Assembly: GCA_021205485.1 (NCBI GenBank)
Contig: JAJPXK010000052.1
Span: 1-7,488, forward strand
Direction of reading: 5' to 3'
DNA from: Clostridia bacterium
GTDB taxonomy: Bacteria > Bacillota > Clostridia > Christensenellales > Borkfalkiaceae
Length of the DNA: 7,488 bases
Positions 1 through 5,637 of the stretch are shown piece by piece. The position numbers and the translations under genes were made by a program. The notes below the pieces were generated by a model. The model did no database searches and was not told the DNA's origin. It saw only the letters and a program-made list of their open reading frames with translations. Numbering within the stretch: the first letter of the stretch is position 1; each line of letters starts with the position of its first letter.

Positions 1-46
1 GAATATAATTAATAGCATTAAGAACGTTATTAATAATGTCAAGCAT
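1..46 (-). CDS. N-terminal fragment of a leftward gene running off the left edge
   Basis: Only the first 15 residues lie in the window (MLDIINNVLNAINYI). They are hydrophobic and Asn/Ile-rich, which suggests an amphipathic or membrane-inserting N-terminus, but this is too short to assign. The start is chosen because AAGGAGG lies nine bases upstream of the ATG, inside the last codons of the preceding 31-aa gene. The two genes are therefore tightly coupled in one transcript. No family can be named. Confidence 0.6.
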   Translation of the reverse strand, partial: MLDIINNVLNAINYI

Positions 47-50
47 TGGT

Positions 51-146
51 TTAAGCCTCCTTATTAAGAACGGCTACACCGCTTACAAAACATATTCCAG
101 CCATAGCGGCTAATACATAAGATAATAAAGCATGCATTTTGTTCAT
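51..146 (-). CDS. 31-aa predicted membrane peptide
   Basis: This short ORF has a clear RBS (AGGAGG, then TAGT, then ATG). The product begins MNKMHALLSYVLAAMAGICF and ends with NKEA. Residues about 6-25 form one hydrophobic segment, so a single-pass membrane peptide is likely. It sits between the 310-aa DUF6353 gene and the gene at the left edge, and its last codons hold the RBS of that next gene, which supports real translation. It resembles the 36-aa peptide at 7152-7262 only in size and hydrophobicity. Function is unknown. A holin-like role is possible, but nothing specific supports it. Confidence 0.7.
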   Translation of the reverse strand: MNKMHALLSYVLAAMAGICFVSGVAVLNKEA

Positions 147-171
147 ACTACCTCCTTATACTTTAGAAATA

Positions 172-1104
172 TCAATCTTCTATTGATATACGGTCGAGTA
201 TTGGTCCATCTACATTGAAATCAAGTAAAAAGACTGGATTAGATAATGCACTAAAGGCAAGGTCATCATCTTCACACTGGACATCTAAGATATTGAACTC
301 TACATAATTGTCGCCTTTCTTATTGTCCTTATCGTAGACCCAACCAACTATTTGACCCGCCTTAGTTTTAGGTAATCCTAAATTATCATAGACATCATTT
401 AAAAACAGATAGCCATCTGCTTGAAGCTTATCGTTAGCGTATTGCTGCTGTGCATTAAGGAACATCAAATTGTAATCATAATTTCCACACCAGAATCCGC
501 TTGTCTTGTCAAAATATCTTGCATAACCGCTACGCCCATCATAATTTGACTTTTTAACTTTTTTTACGACGTCTACTTCCTTACCTGTTTTAGGGTCAAC
601 GCACTTCTCTGTAACGGTTTCTTCTTCGATTCCTAATTTCAGATTACGATCTTCATCAGCACCGTACTTTTCAATGACACGTCTGCGGTAATCTTTAAAA
701 CTCGAATCAAGCGTTGCGTATGCAGCCGTTAAAGCCGCCGTACGCTTCTTAAGAATATTATTTGAAGATAGAATGCTCGTCAGCGACAATCCACAAAATA
801 TAACGGAGGGTAAATACGAACGCACAATTTTAAAACCTGTACCAAAATATACCCTCGTCAAATCTTTCTTCATATCGTGCTGCGTATACTCTACATCGTC
901 TTTACGCTTATGGATTTTCTCTATCTCCTTTTTTCCAGTTTCCAAAATATCTTTGGATTTAACCGTTGCAACACAAGCCATAACTGTACTTGCAATAACG
1001 CCAACTACGCCAACCGAAACCAAAATCTCAGGACTGTACTTTGTTAGCGTGAATTTCGCTTTTGTTGCAATTGGCTTGATTTTATTGAAAATATCAATTT
1101 TCAT
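172..1104 (-). CDS. DUF6353-family phage membrane protein, copy C (310 aa)
   Basis: Family recognised from sequence: an N-terminal KYSPEIL motif (residues 22-28) runs into a first hydrophobic segment (about 27-48, ending in AT at 46-47). A second hydrophobic stretch (about 91-113) follows, then the KKRTAALTAAYATL signature (119-132), and a C-terminal soluble domain. That domain contains a FLNDVYDNLGL motif (about 234-244), a GWVYD motif and a final FLLDFNVDGP segment. It is the longest of the three copies here. The extra length lies mainly in a charged, Lys/Glu/Val-rich stretch around residues 155-200. Function of the family is unknown; a membrane-anchored protein with a large soluble domain is the natural reading. 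The ATG overlaps the end of the DUF3310 gene by 11 bases, with AGAGG eight bases upstream. It closes unit 4 together with the DUF3310 gene. Confidence 0.88.
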   Translation of the reverse strand: MKIDIFNKIKPIATKAKFTLTKYSPEILVSVGVVGVIASTVMACVATVKSKDILETGKKEIEKIHKRKDDVEYTQHDMKKDLTRVYFGTGFKIVRSYLPSVIFCGLSLTSILSSNNILKKRTAALTAAYATLDSSFKDYRRRVIEKYGADEDRNLKLGIEEETVTEKCVDPKTGKEVDVVKKVKKSNYDGRSGYARYFDKTSGFWCGNYDYNLMFLNAQQQYANDKLQADGYLFLNDVYDNLGLPKTKAGQIVGWVYDKDNKKGDNYVEFNILDVQCEDDDLAFSALSNPVFLLDFNVDGPILDRISIED

Positions 1105-1390
1105 CCTTTTTTACCTCTTCCTTTTGCAAATGATTAATCAGATGGTTAGCATACCAAATAAGTTTTTTAAGATCTTCTATGCCGTTCTTTTTCTTCCAAC
1201 GACAAGCATACTTTATAATGTTACCCGTATCGGTTGCTTCGACACCTTTTAAATCCTCTGTGCAAGCTTCAATAATATCAATGACTTCAAGTCCATTTTT
1301 TGTTTGGTAATGCGGCGGATGATTAACATAATCAGCATTATTTATGGACTGTGACGAAATATCATTATCGTTATTACTTTCAACTATCAT
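1094..1390 (-). CDS. DUF3310-family phage protein (SaV-like)
   Basis: The 98-aa product carries the hallmark of DUF3310: NHPPHYQ near residue 23, a GLEVIDIIEAC stretch, then GNIIKYACRWKKKNG and EDLKKLIWYANHLI. This short family is common in phages of Firmicutes and is often labelled SaV-like or nucleotide-kinase-like, but its biochemical role is not established to my knowledge. The first 20 residues are a polar Asn/Asp/Ser-rich leader. The ATG lies 15 bases after AGGAGG, which is long. An in-frame TGA lies just upstream, so no earlier start exists, and a start inside the polar leader cannot be excluded. It follows the 206-aa gene closely and overlaps the DUF6353 gene after it, so the three are probably co-translated. 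Confidence 0.9.
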   Translation of the reverse strand: MIVESNNDNDISSQSINNADYVNHPPHYQTKNGLEVIDIIEACTEDLKGVEATDTGNIIKYACRWKKKNGIEDLKKLIWYANHLINHLQKEEVKKDEN

Positions 1391-1417
1391 ATATGAACTA
1401 TATCACCTCCTACTGTG

Positions 1418-2038
1418 TCATTTGATTTGTGTTGGTCTGGGCATGATTATAACCCAGCCGTCACTAGTTGGTCTGGCTTTTGCTTCTGCTATACTTGTCC
1501 ATCCATAATAACTATCGGTATATTTATCATCGATTCCAACAATATCATAGTAATCAGCTACTGTAGCTATTTCGTATGTATCAATTAGATCCTCAAGCGT
1601 ACCGAGAACCATTTCAGCCTCACCTTTAGAAGGGACAACTATTTCTTTAACTTCATATCCATTTGAAACTCTTGTCGCCCTTTCTCTCACACCAGAATCA
1701 CGGGTATAATAATTTTGATAAGAAATTCTTGACCCGGATGATTTATTAGTATGTCGTGCTTCGCCATACAACAGCATATCAATACCTGTTGTGACCACAT
1801 CTGATATGGCTTTTTTAATTGATGGTATCATAATATCAGTAATAATGTATGAACCTACGCTACGAGTATCATCTGATGAGATGATATAACTCTTTAACTT
1901 TCCAAAGAAACCTTTCTTGCGTACTTTCGCTTCGCCATTGATTACTTTTTCTGTTTTCTTTTCTCGAACATTGTCCGAGCTAGTCTTAGATTTATGTGAA
2001 TTGGATTCGTAACTATGTATGTCTCTTTCTTCACTCAT
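1418..2038 (-). CDS. Conserved phage protein of unknown function (206 aa)
   Basis: The layout matches a family I have seen repeatedly in phages of Clostridia and relatives, though I cannot name a domain. It has a polar, Lys/Ser-rich N-terminus containing NSHKSK (residues 13-18). A basic KVRKKGFFGKLKSYII segment follows. Next is a helix-forming region with DIMIPSIKKAISDVVTTGIDMLLYGEA (about 68-94), then a Ser/Tyr/Arg-rich linker with YQNYY. The C-terminal part has SKGEAEMVLGTLEDLI (137-152) and YGWTSI (178-183). The region 60-92 could associate with membrane but is not a clean transmembrane segment. The start follows AAGGAG at nine bases. It is the first gene after the hairpin of unit 4. Role unknown; no catalytic motif is visible. 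Confidence 0.82.
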   Translation of the reverse strand: MSEERDIHSYESNSHKSKTSSDNVREKKTEKVINGEAKVRKKGFFGKLKSYIISSDDTRSVGSYIITDIMIPSIKKAISDVVTTGIDMLLYGEARHTNKSSGSRISYQNYYTRDSGVRERATRVSNGYEVKEIVVPSKGEAEMVLGTLEDLIDTYEIATVADYYDIVGIDDKYTDSYYGWTSIAEAKARPTSDGWVIIMPRPTQIK

Positions 2039-2061
2039 GTTTCAATACTCCTTAATTTAGG

Positions 2062-2109
2062 AAAAATATAAAAGAGAAAGCATCTTGTTTAAGATGCTAA
2101 TCTCCTTTT
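2062..2109 (-). terminator. Hairpin of unit 4, terminator- or attenuator-like
   Basis: In the leftward RNA an inner perfect 8-bp stem (AGCATCTT / AAGATGCT, loop AAAC) sits on an outer 8-bp stem (AAAGGAGA / TCTCTTTT), separated by a small internal loop. The 3' side runs into TATATTTTT. One outer pair is G-U, which exists only in the leftward transcript; on the other strand it would be an A-C mismatch. It lies between the stop of the 91-aa leader gene and the RBS of the 206-aa gene. An SD-like AAAGGAGA is buried in the outer stem but has no start codon near it. Confidence 0.65.
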
Positions 2110-2113
2110 GAAA

Positions 2114-2389
2114 TTATTCCTCATCAGGGAATGGCATTTCAACAGATTCATCGTCGCCATCATCAGTGATAGTACTCTGTTCTGATTTTGTTCCATCGCC
2201 AAGTTTCTTGTTTTTCTTTGCTTTAACCTTTTTGATTATCGGTTTTATCACAAACCTATGGGCTAAATACCCTACAGTTCCGACAGCACCTATAACCGCT
2301 ACGATTATAGCTCCTTTCTTAAAACCTGAATGGTTTTCAGTTACAGTTTCCTTCTCTAAGACAACGTCTTCGATTAAATCATTGTTCAT
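2114..2389 (-). CDS. 91-aa single-pass membrane protein, leader gene of unit 4
   Basis: An acidic N-terminus (residues 1-22) is followed by one clear hydrophobic segment (about 25-43, Ala/Gly/Val-rich). A strongly basic stretch follows (about 49-63, KPIIKKVKAKKNKK), then an acidic Asp/Glu-rich tail ending FPDEE. The charge pattern suggests a single-pass inner-membrane protein with the basic C-terminal side in the cytoplasm (positive-inside rule; inference). The start follows AAAGGAGG at eight bases. The conserved box at 2412-2445 lies directly upstream and the unit 4 hairpin directly downstream, so the gene sits alone between two regulatory-looking elements. No family recognised. Confidence 0.8.
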   Translation of the reverse strand: MNNDLIEDVVLEKETVTENHSGFKKGAIIVAVIGAVGTVGYLAHRFVIKPIIKKVKAKKNKKLGDGTKSEQSTITDDGDDESVEMPFPDEE

Positions 2390-2411
2390 AATGATTCCTC
2401 CTTTAATAATA

Positions 2412-2445
2412 AATTTCTTTCATTAATGTAATTGTTTTTTTCGCG
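2412..2445 (-). repeat. Conserved intergenic box, copy 4
   Basis: Leftward reading: CGCGAAAAAAACAATTACAT, continuing with TAATGAAAGAAATT. It aligns almost base for base with the box at 4227-4261 and less closely with those at 5839-5870 and 6854-6886. It begins just after the stop codon of the 254-aa DUF6353 gene and ends shortly before the RBS of the 91-aa gene. Possible roles are an operator or promoter element, an RNA element in the 5' leader, or a recombination boundary. The core dyad here is imperfect (TACATTAATGAA). Confidence 0.75.
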
Positions 2446-2448
2446 ATT

Positions 2449-3213
2449 TTACTCGTAATCATATACAGGCATTTCTCTAAAATCGATTACAAGACAGGGG
2501 TTTCCATTGTCAGCTAGCTGAGTACTAAATATCAACTCAATAAACCCTCTGTTTGCGTTCCATCCTAGGCTGTTTCCTGTCTTTATACCTTTAAGACCAA
2601 TCGCATCGTAAAAATCATTGAGCGAAATGCTCATATCTGCAATCATCTGACGATTGCATTCGTTTACAGCTTTTCTTAATGATTCGATATCGGATTTAAA
2701 ATATCTATCGGATAAAGAATCATAGCATAGAGTGTTACCTTTGTCCGTTACAATAATTTCTTGAGTAGATGCTGGAGATTGTATCATCTTATCAGCAGCT
2801 ATTTTGTCCCGTACTTCCTGCTCTTTTTTCTCGCCTATTGTCTCCACAACTTTTTCTTGATAAAGCTTCAATGCAGACTCTGAAAGAGAATATGCAGTTG
2901 CTAATGCTGTATTTCGTTTAGTGTTGATTCTGTTTGCGCCTATAATACACGCAGACGAGAGCACTATTGAAATGCCAGACGGAATATAACATTTCCAAGT
3001 AGCCTTAGCCATATCCTTTACAGATAGTTCATCTGTTTTCTTGCTTTTCTTCTCCTCTTTTATTAAAGTAAGTGCTTTAGGCGTTGCTTTGACTGCCATA
3101 ACAGTCGAGCCAACCATTCCAGAAATACCAATCCCCGTCAAAATTTCAGGACTGTACTCTTTTAATACGCTATAGCATCTTTTAAAGAAATTTGATAGCT
3201 GTATTTTTTTCAT
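2449..3213 (-). CDS. DUF6353-family phage membrane protein, copy B (254 aa)
   Basis: This is the most typical family member of the three. EYSPEIL (19-25) leads into the first hydrophobic segment (about 24-44), which ends in KATPKA. A linker rich in Lys and Glu follows, then the second hydrophobic segment (about 75-94). The signature TKRNTALATAYSLSESALKLY (98-118) comes next, then VVETIGEKKEQEVRDKIAADK. The C-terminal domain has LCYDSLSDRYFKSDIE, SLNDFYDAIGL, GNSLGWN and a closing PCLVIDF...PVYDYE. Function unknown. The two hydrophobic segments suggest a membrane hairpin with a cytoplasmic C-terminal domain (inference). The ATG lies three bases after the stop of the zinc-ribbon gene and follows GAGG, so the two are probably translated together. 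It ends unit 3. Confidence 0.9.
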   Translation of the reverse strand: MKKIQLSNFFKRCYSVLKEYSPEILTGIGISGMVGSTVMAVKATPKALTLIKEEKKSKKTDELSVKDMAKATWKCYIPSGISIVLSSACIIGANRINTKRNTALATAYSLSESALKLYQEKVVETIGEKKEQEVRDKIAADKMIQSPASTQEIIVTDKGNTLCYDSLSDRYFKSDIESLRKAVNECNRQMIADMSISLNDFYDAIGLKGIKTGNSLGWNANRGFIELIFSTQLADNGNPCLVIDFREMPVYDYE

Positions 3214-3216
3214 TAC

Positions 3217-3303
3217 TCACCTCGTTTCTGAATATCCGCAATTAGGACATACCCAACTGCTGTCTTCCTGTTCCATTTCGCAATCACAATTCGGACAATT
3301 CAT
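3217..3303 (-). CDS. 28-aa zinc-ribbon microprotein
   Basis: The product carries two knuckles, CPNCDC near the N-terminus and CPNCGY near the C-terminus, separated by 13 residues. This CxxC-CxxC arrangement is that of a minimal zinc ribbon. The start (ATG at 3303) follows AAGGAGG at about 11 bases, and that RBS lies inside the final codons of the preceding 69-aa gene, with a 20-base overlap. The stop is three bases before the DUF6353 ATG. Its placement, RBS and intact Cys pairs argue for a real gene. Zinc ribbons bind nucleic acid or protein; which applies here is unknown. It could be a chaperone-like or adaptor peptide for the DUF6353 protein it is coupled to (speculation). Confidence 0.8.
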   Translation of the reverse strand: MNCPNCDCEMEQEDSSWVCPNCGYSETR

Positions 3304-3493
3304 CTTTGCAGGCACCTCCTTCCATTTTCGAAATATCATCCTCGTTATCGCGTGCTATAAGCTTTCGTTTACGCTTAATCAGCTCGTATTTAGCCTTCAT
3401 ATATAAATGAAGAACTGCAACCAATGCAACAACTAAAACGATAAGCATCACAATATTAACCATTAATATTGCTTTAATTAATTCTGCATTCAT
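3284..3493 (-). CDS. 69-aa single-pass membrane protein
   Basis: Residues about 5-30 form one long hydrophobic helix (Ile/Leu/Val/Met-rich). A strongly basic stretch KAKYELIKRKRKLIARD (33-49) follows, then an acidic tail. By the positive-inside rule the C-terminus should be cytoplasmic. A TGAGGT that overlaps the stop of the 105-aa gene provides the RBS, so the gene is tightly coupled upstream. Downstream it overlaps the zinc-ribbon gene by 20 bases. No family recognised; small helix-plus-basic-tail proteins of this kind are frequent in phage accessory operons. Confidence 0.78.
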   Translation of the reverse strand: MNAELIKAILMVNIVMLIVLVVALVAVLHLYMKAKYELIKRKRKLIARDNEDDISKMEGGACKDELSEL

Positions 3494-3503
3494 AATTTTT
3501 ACC

Positions 3504-3821
3504 TCATATAAGTTTTGTATTTTTTAAATAAGTTTTTATTTGAATAGCTGTGTGTTTACCTACATCAAATATCCAATTGTACTTTTCATTCAAACAGATC
3601 TCCATATCGTTAATAAAAATATCTATAACGTCATACACATCTAATTTTGCACAGCCATCATAGTATTCTTTATACAACATTTCTATAATCCTAAATAGCG
3701 CCCAACGAATATAAGAACGCTCTTGAAAACGCTTTTTAGACTCTATAAAATCTGTCGTTGGTAGCCTTGTTAGAATATAATTGTTAATCAGATCGATACA
3801 TATTTCGTATGAAAGTTTCAT
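3504..3821 (-). CDS. 105-aa protein, paralogue of the gene at 5287-5592
   Basis: The predicted product starts MKLSYEICIDLINNYIL. The start is chosen by alignment with the 101-aa paralogue, which begins MSYEKIIVLIDRF. An ATG four codons upstream (3833) is also possible; the frame is open further back, but only because it runs through the preceding gene. Shared features are SYxxWAxxxI (37-46 here), a DVYDVIDIFINDMEICLNEKY stretch (66-86) matching IDIYVIIDDFVMTMTDMLCIKY, and a final TAxxxKxYLKN. The protein looks soluble, largely helical and acidic in the middle. No conventional RBS precedes the start, which lies inside the 3' end of the 64-aa gene. Translation probably depends on coupling to it. 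Function unknown. Confidence 0.72.
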   Translation of the reverse strand: MKLSYEICIDLINNYILTRLPTTDFIESKKRFQERSYIRWALFRIIEMLYKEYYDGCAKLDVYDVIDIFINDMEICLNEKYNWIFDVGKHTAIQIKTYLKNTKLI

Positions 3822-3978
3822 TGCTAAAATCATAGTTAAGATCAGGGTATTTCTTGCTGACGTGACGCACAATGAAAGGACGAACAGTGACCATTGCAAG
3901 CCACACAGTCGAGCACACTGCCGTCGCAACATCAAACCCAAATCTAACATACAACCATGTTTTTTCTTTTTTATCCAT
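3784..3978 (-). CDS. 64-aa membrane protein
   Basis: The start at 3978 is set by AAGGAGG eight bases upstream. An earlier in-frame ATG at 4002 lies before this RBS and is rejected. The product starts MDKKEKTWLYVRFGFDVATA. Residues about 12-34 are moderately hydrophobic (FGFDVATAVCSTVWLAMVTV), followed by a basic RPFIVRHVSKKY stretch and a polar tail. It is plausibly single-pass or membrane-associated. It is the first gene after the hairpin of unit 3 and has no counterpart in unit 2, where the 101-aa gene follows the hairpin directly. Its 3' end overlaps the 105-aa gene by 38 bases. No family recognised. Confidence 0.75.
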   Translation of the reverse strand: MDKKEKTWLYVRFGFDVATAVCSTVWLAMVTVRPFIVRHVSKKYPDLNYDFSNETFIRNMYRSD

Positions 3979-3999
3979 AATGCAAACCTCCTTCTTTTG

Positions 4000-4034
4000 C
4001 AAAATATAAAGAAGAAGAGCCTTTGTTAAGACTC
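4000..4034. repeat. 35-base identical repeat, copy in unit 3
   Basis: On the plus strand this reads CAAAATATAAAGAAGAAGAG followed by CCTTTGTTAAGACTC. It is identical over 35 bases to 5603-5637. It covers the 3' arm, loop and part of the 5' arm of the unit 3 hairpin plus the TTTATATTTT tract. The identity is far above that of the flanking genes, which points to recent copying or strong constraint. Confidence 0.9.
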
Positions 4035-4042
4035 CTCTTCTT
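4001..4042 (-). terminator. Hairpin of unit 3, terminator- or attenuator-like
   Basis: In the leftward RNA AAGAAGAG pairs with CTCTTCTT (8 bp), and inside it TCTT pairs with AAGG (one G-U) around an AACA loop, with a three-base bulge. TTTATATTTTG follows directly, like an imperfect U-tract. Upstream of the stem is an A-rich tract, so the plus strand would also show a stem followed by T-rich sequence and could stop opposing transcription. It lies between the stop of the 49-aa leader gene and the RBS of the 64-aa gene. Confidence 0.68.
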
Positions 4043-4052
4043 TTTGTTTTTT

Positions 4053-4202
4053 TTAATCCTTCTTTTCAGCAATAGCCTCAGCAACCTTTGCTGCTATCGT
4101 CTGTTCCATTTTCTTATCTTGAACCACACCCGATACGATAGTTACACCGATACCGAGTAAAGTCGTAATAATACTAAGAACTTTTATAACAGTATTAGAC
4201 AT
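4053..4202 (-). CDS. 49-aa membrane peptide, leader gene of unit 3
   Basis: The ORF opens with a strong RBS (AAAGGAGG, eight bases before ATG). The product starts MSNTVIKVLSIITTLLGIGV. Residues about 4-27 form a hydrophobic helix, followed by QDKKMEQ and an amphipathic Ala/Lys/Glu helix (IAAKVAEAIAEKKD). It resembles short phage proteins I have seen with a similar helix-then-AEAIAEK tail, but I cannot give a family name. The conserved box at 4227-4261 is directly upstream and the unit 3 hairpin directly downstream. A single-pass membrane peptide with a cytoplasmic amphipathic tail is likely; a holin-like role is possible but unsupported. Confidence 0.82.
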   Translation of the reverse strand: MSNTVIKVLSIITTLLGIGVTIVSGVVQDKKMEQTIAAKVAEAIAEKKD

Positions 4203-4226
4203 AAAGCATTACCTCCTTTTGTAATT

Positions 4227-4261
4227 AATTTCTTTCATTAATGAACTTGTTTTTTTTGCGA
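4227..4261 (-). repeat. Conserved intergenic box, copy 3
   Basis: Leftward reading: TCGCAAAAAAAACAAGTTCA, continuing with TTAATGAAAGAAATT. It contains the perfect 12-base palindrome TTCATTAATGAA (4234-4245) after an A8 tract. It starts just after the TGA of the 90-aa gene and ends before the RBS of the 49-aa leader gene. This is the best copy of the set and the reference for the consensus. Confidence 0.82.
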
Positions 4262-4264
4262 ATA

Positions 4265-4537
4265 TCAACCATTCCTTGGACCTGTCGCGTCAAAGGAATC
4301 AAATATCGTAATTAGTTTGTTAAGTGCATCCCTGTCTAAGGGATCGGAAATTCCTTCAGACTGTGCCAGCTCATCTAAATAGGCTAAACTACACACAAAT
4401 CTGTCATAAGCTTCGCTGCCTTTTTGAGTAAACCAATATTCGTACCTGTCGCCATCACAAATATCAACTACCGGGCGTTTCCTATACAGATTACCCTTTA
4501 AACCATAGAATTTTTGTAAGTATTCTTCAAGTGTCAT
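4265..4537 (-). CDS. 90-aa protein of unknown function
   Basis: The start at 4537 is set by GGAGG, which ends five bases upstream; an ATG four codons earlier would place the RBS inside the gene. The product starts MTLEEYLQKFYGLKGNLYRK. It has a short helical N-terminus, a PVVDICDGDRYEYWFTQKG stretch (25-43), and a helical C-terminal half with LAYLDELAQSEGISDPLDRDALNKLI. It is soluble and acidic. Weak likeness of the YR...P-V-DIC segment to residues 18-29 of the 119-aa protein may be chance or distant kinship. It lies 15 bases after the DUF6353 copy A stop and closes unit 2. No family recognised. Confidence 0.78.
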   Translation of the reverse strand: MTLEEYLQKFYGLKGNLYRKRPVVDICDGDRYEYWFTQKGSEAYDRFVCSLAYLDELAQSEGISDPLDRDALNKLITIFDSFDATGPRNG

Positions 4538-4552
4538 TTTTACCTCCATTAA

Positions 4553-5290
4553 CTAAAAATCTGGTTCCCAATCCTCATAATCGGCTATCGGATCGAACAT
4601 ATAAGAAAGTACGTAAAATTTTGTACCATCACAATTTACAGCTTTCTCCGTATAAATATCAATCCAAGGTATTATTCCCTCCTCAGCTAATTCGTGCCAA
4701 TTATACCCAACTAAATTTCCAGATTTAATTTTTTCAATGCATAAAAAGTCATAGAACTCGTTAATCGAAGCGATTCCTCTTAACTGAAAGTTCCGATTAA
4801 AATGATAGATTGCGTACAAAACGTCTTCCATTTTAGAAACGAAATATCTTTTGGAGTATGTATCATAGAAAATGTCCTTACCTTCTGGAATTTTCCAATC
4901 GGGGAAATTTTCCGAAGCAATACTCTTAAATATCTCGTCGTCAGCATCGTCGCTATAAAGTTCTTTTGCCTTGTCACGATAATCCCTATATGACTCGGAA
5001 ACCAACGCATACGCAGCAGTAAGACATTTTTGCTGGCGTTTATCCAAAATATAAGTACTGACTATGCAAGCTATCGTTACACTGCCCGTAAGTATTGTCG
5101 GAATATAATACGGTATAATGCGTCGTATCTTCTTACTTTTCAGTTCGTCTTGCCTTTCCTCCTTCTTAAGGCAGTCAAACGCATTATACGTTGCTCTTCC
5201 CGACAATACGGCAGTACCGACTACTCCAATTGAAGATAGTACAGTAAGAACTGCTGAGCTGTTTCTTTTTAACCAACTTACTATACTCAA
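4553..5290 (-). CDS. DUF6353-family phage membrane protein, copy A (245 aa), TTG start
   Basis: This is a divergent family member. The usual YSPEIL is replaced by NSSAVL (10-15), then a hydrophobic segment runs to SGRATYNA (30-37). A Lys/Arg-rich linker leads to a second hydrophobic segment (about 60-82). The signature appears as DKRQQKCLTAAYALVSESYRDY (83-104). The C-terminal part has FYDTYSKRYFVSKMEDV (141-157), SINEFYDFLCI (175-185), GNLVGYNWHE and FDPIADYEDWEPDF. Function unknown; a membrane hairpin plus soluble domain is inferred. The start codon is TTG, six bases after GGAGG, and it overlaps the stop of the 101-aa gene (TTGA). An ATG start is absent nearby, so coupling to the upstream gene is expected. 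Confidence 0.85.
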   Translation of the reverse strand: MSIVSWLKRNSSAVLTVLSSIGVVGTAVLSGRATYNAFDCLKKEERQDELKSKKIRRIIPYYIPTILTGSVTIACIVSTYILDKRQQKCLTAAYALVSESYRDYRDKAKELYSDDADDEIFKSIASENFPDWKIPEGKDIFYDTYSKRYFVSKMEDVLYAIYHFNRNFQLRGIASINEFYDFLCIEKIKSGNLVGYNWHELAEEGIIPWIDIYTEKAVNCDGTKFYVLSYMFDPIADYEDWEPDF

Positions 5291-5592
5291 TATAGACCTC
5301 CTTCAAAATTATTTAAATACTGTTTTAAATATAAAGCTGTTCTTCTTGCTGTATTAAAGCCAGCGAAATACTTAATACAAAGCATATCAGTCATTGTCAT
5401 TACAAAATCGTCAATGATTACATAAATATCAATTTCGGGTTCATTCTTAAATCTCCCAACCCGCTCAAGTATTTCCGATATCGCCCAATTAGCATAGGAT
5501 TTAGATTTTTGTTTGTTTCTGAAAAAAGGATGAAACATTATTTTCTTCAAACAAAAACGGTCAATTAAAACAATTATTTTTTCATAAGACAT
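5287..5592 (-). CDS. 101-aa protein, paralogue of the gene at 3504-3821
   Basis: The product starts MSYEKIIVLIDRFCLKKIMF and aligns along its whole length with the 105-aa protein of unit 3. Shared features are the SYxxWA motif (32-37), the acidic IDIYVIIDDFVMTMTDMLCIKY stretch, and a C-terminal TALYLKQYLNN. Identity looks modest (roughly a third by eye), so the copies are old. It is soluble and helical, with no catalytic motif. The start follows GAGG at seven bases, directly after the unit 2 hairpin and its TTTATATTTT tract. Its final Glu-Gly-Gly codons contain the GGAGG used by the TTG-started DUF6353 gene. Function unknown. Confidence 0.8.
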   Translation of the reverse strand: MSYEKIIVLIDRFCLKKIMFHPFFRNKQKSKSYANWAISEILERVGRFKNEPEIDIYVIIDDFVMTMTDMLCIKYFAGFNTARRTALYLKQYLNNFEGGLY

Positions 5593-5602
5593 CGCCTTGC
5601 CT

Positions 5603-5637
5603 CAAAATATAAAGAAGAAGAGCCTTTGTTAAGACTC
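5603..5637. repeat. 35-base identical repeat, copy in unit 2
   Basis: Identical to 4000-4034. Here the repeat covers the stop codon and last codons of the 63-aa gene, whereas in unit 3 the same sequence is wholly intergenic. Confidence 0.9.

Noticed and set aside
773..1252. Plus-strand open frame of 159 codons and several shorter plus-strand frames elsewhere
   Set aside because: They lie opposite well-supported minus-strand genes, lack RBSs and encode Phe/Ile/Ser-rich sequences typical of antisense frames.
3822..3950. Longer N-terminus for the 105-aa protein
   Set aside because: The extension overlaps the 64-aa gene, has no RBS and no match in the 101-aa paralogue, which begins at the MxxSYE equivalent.
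4780..5010. Minus-strand frame of 76 codons inside DUF6353 copy A
   Set aside because: It is nested in another frame of a recognised family gene, without RBS.
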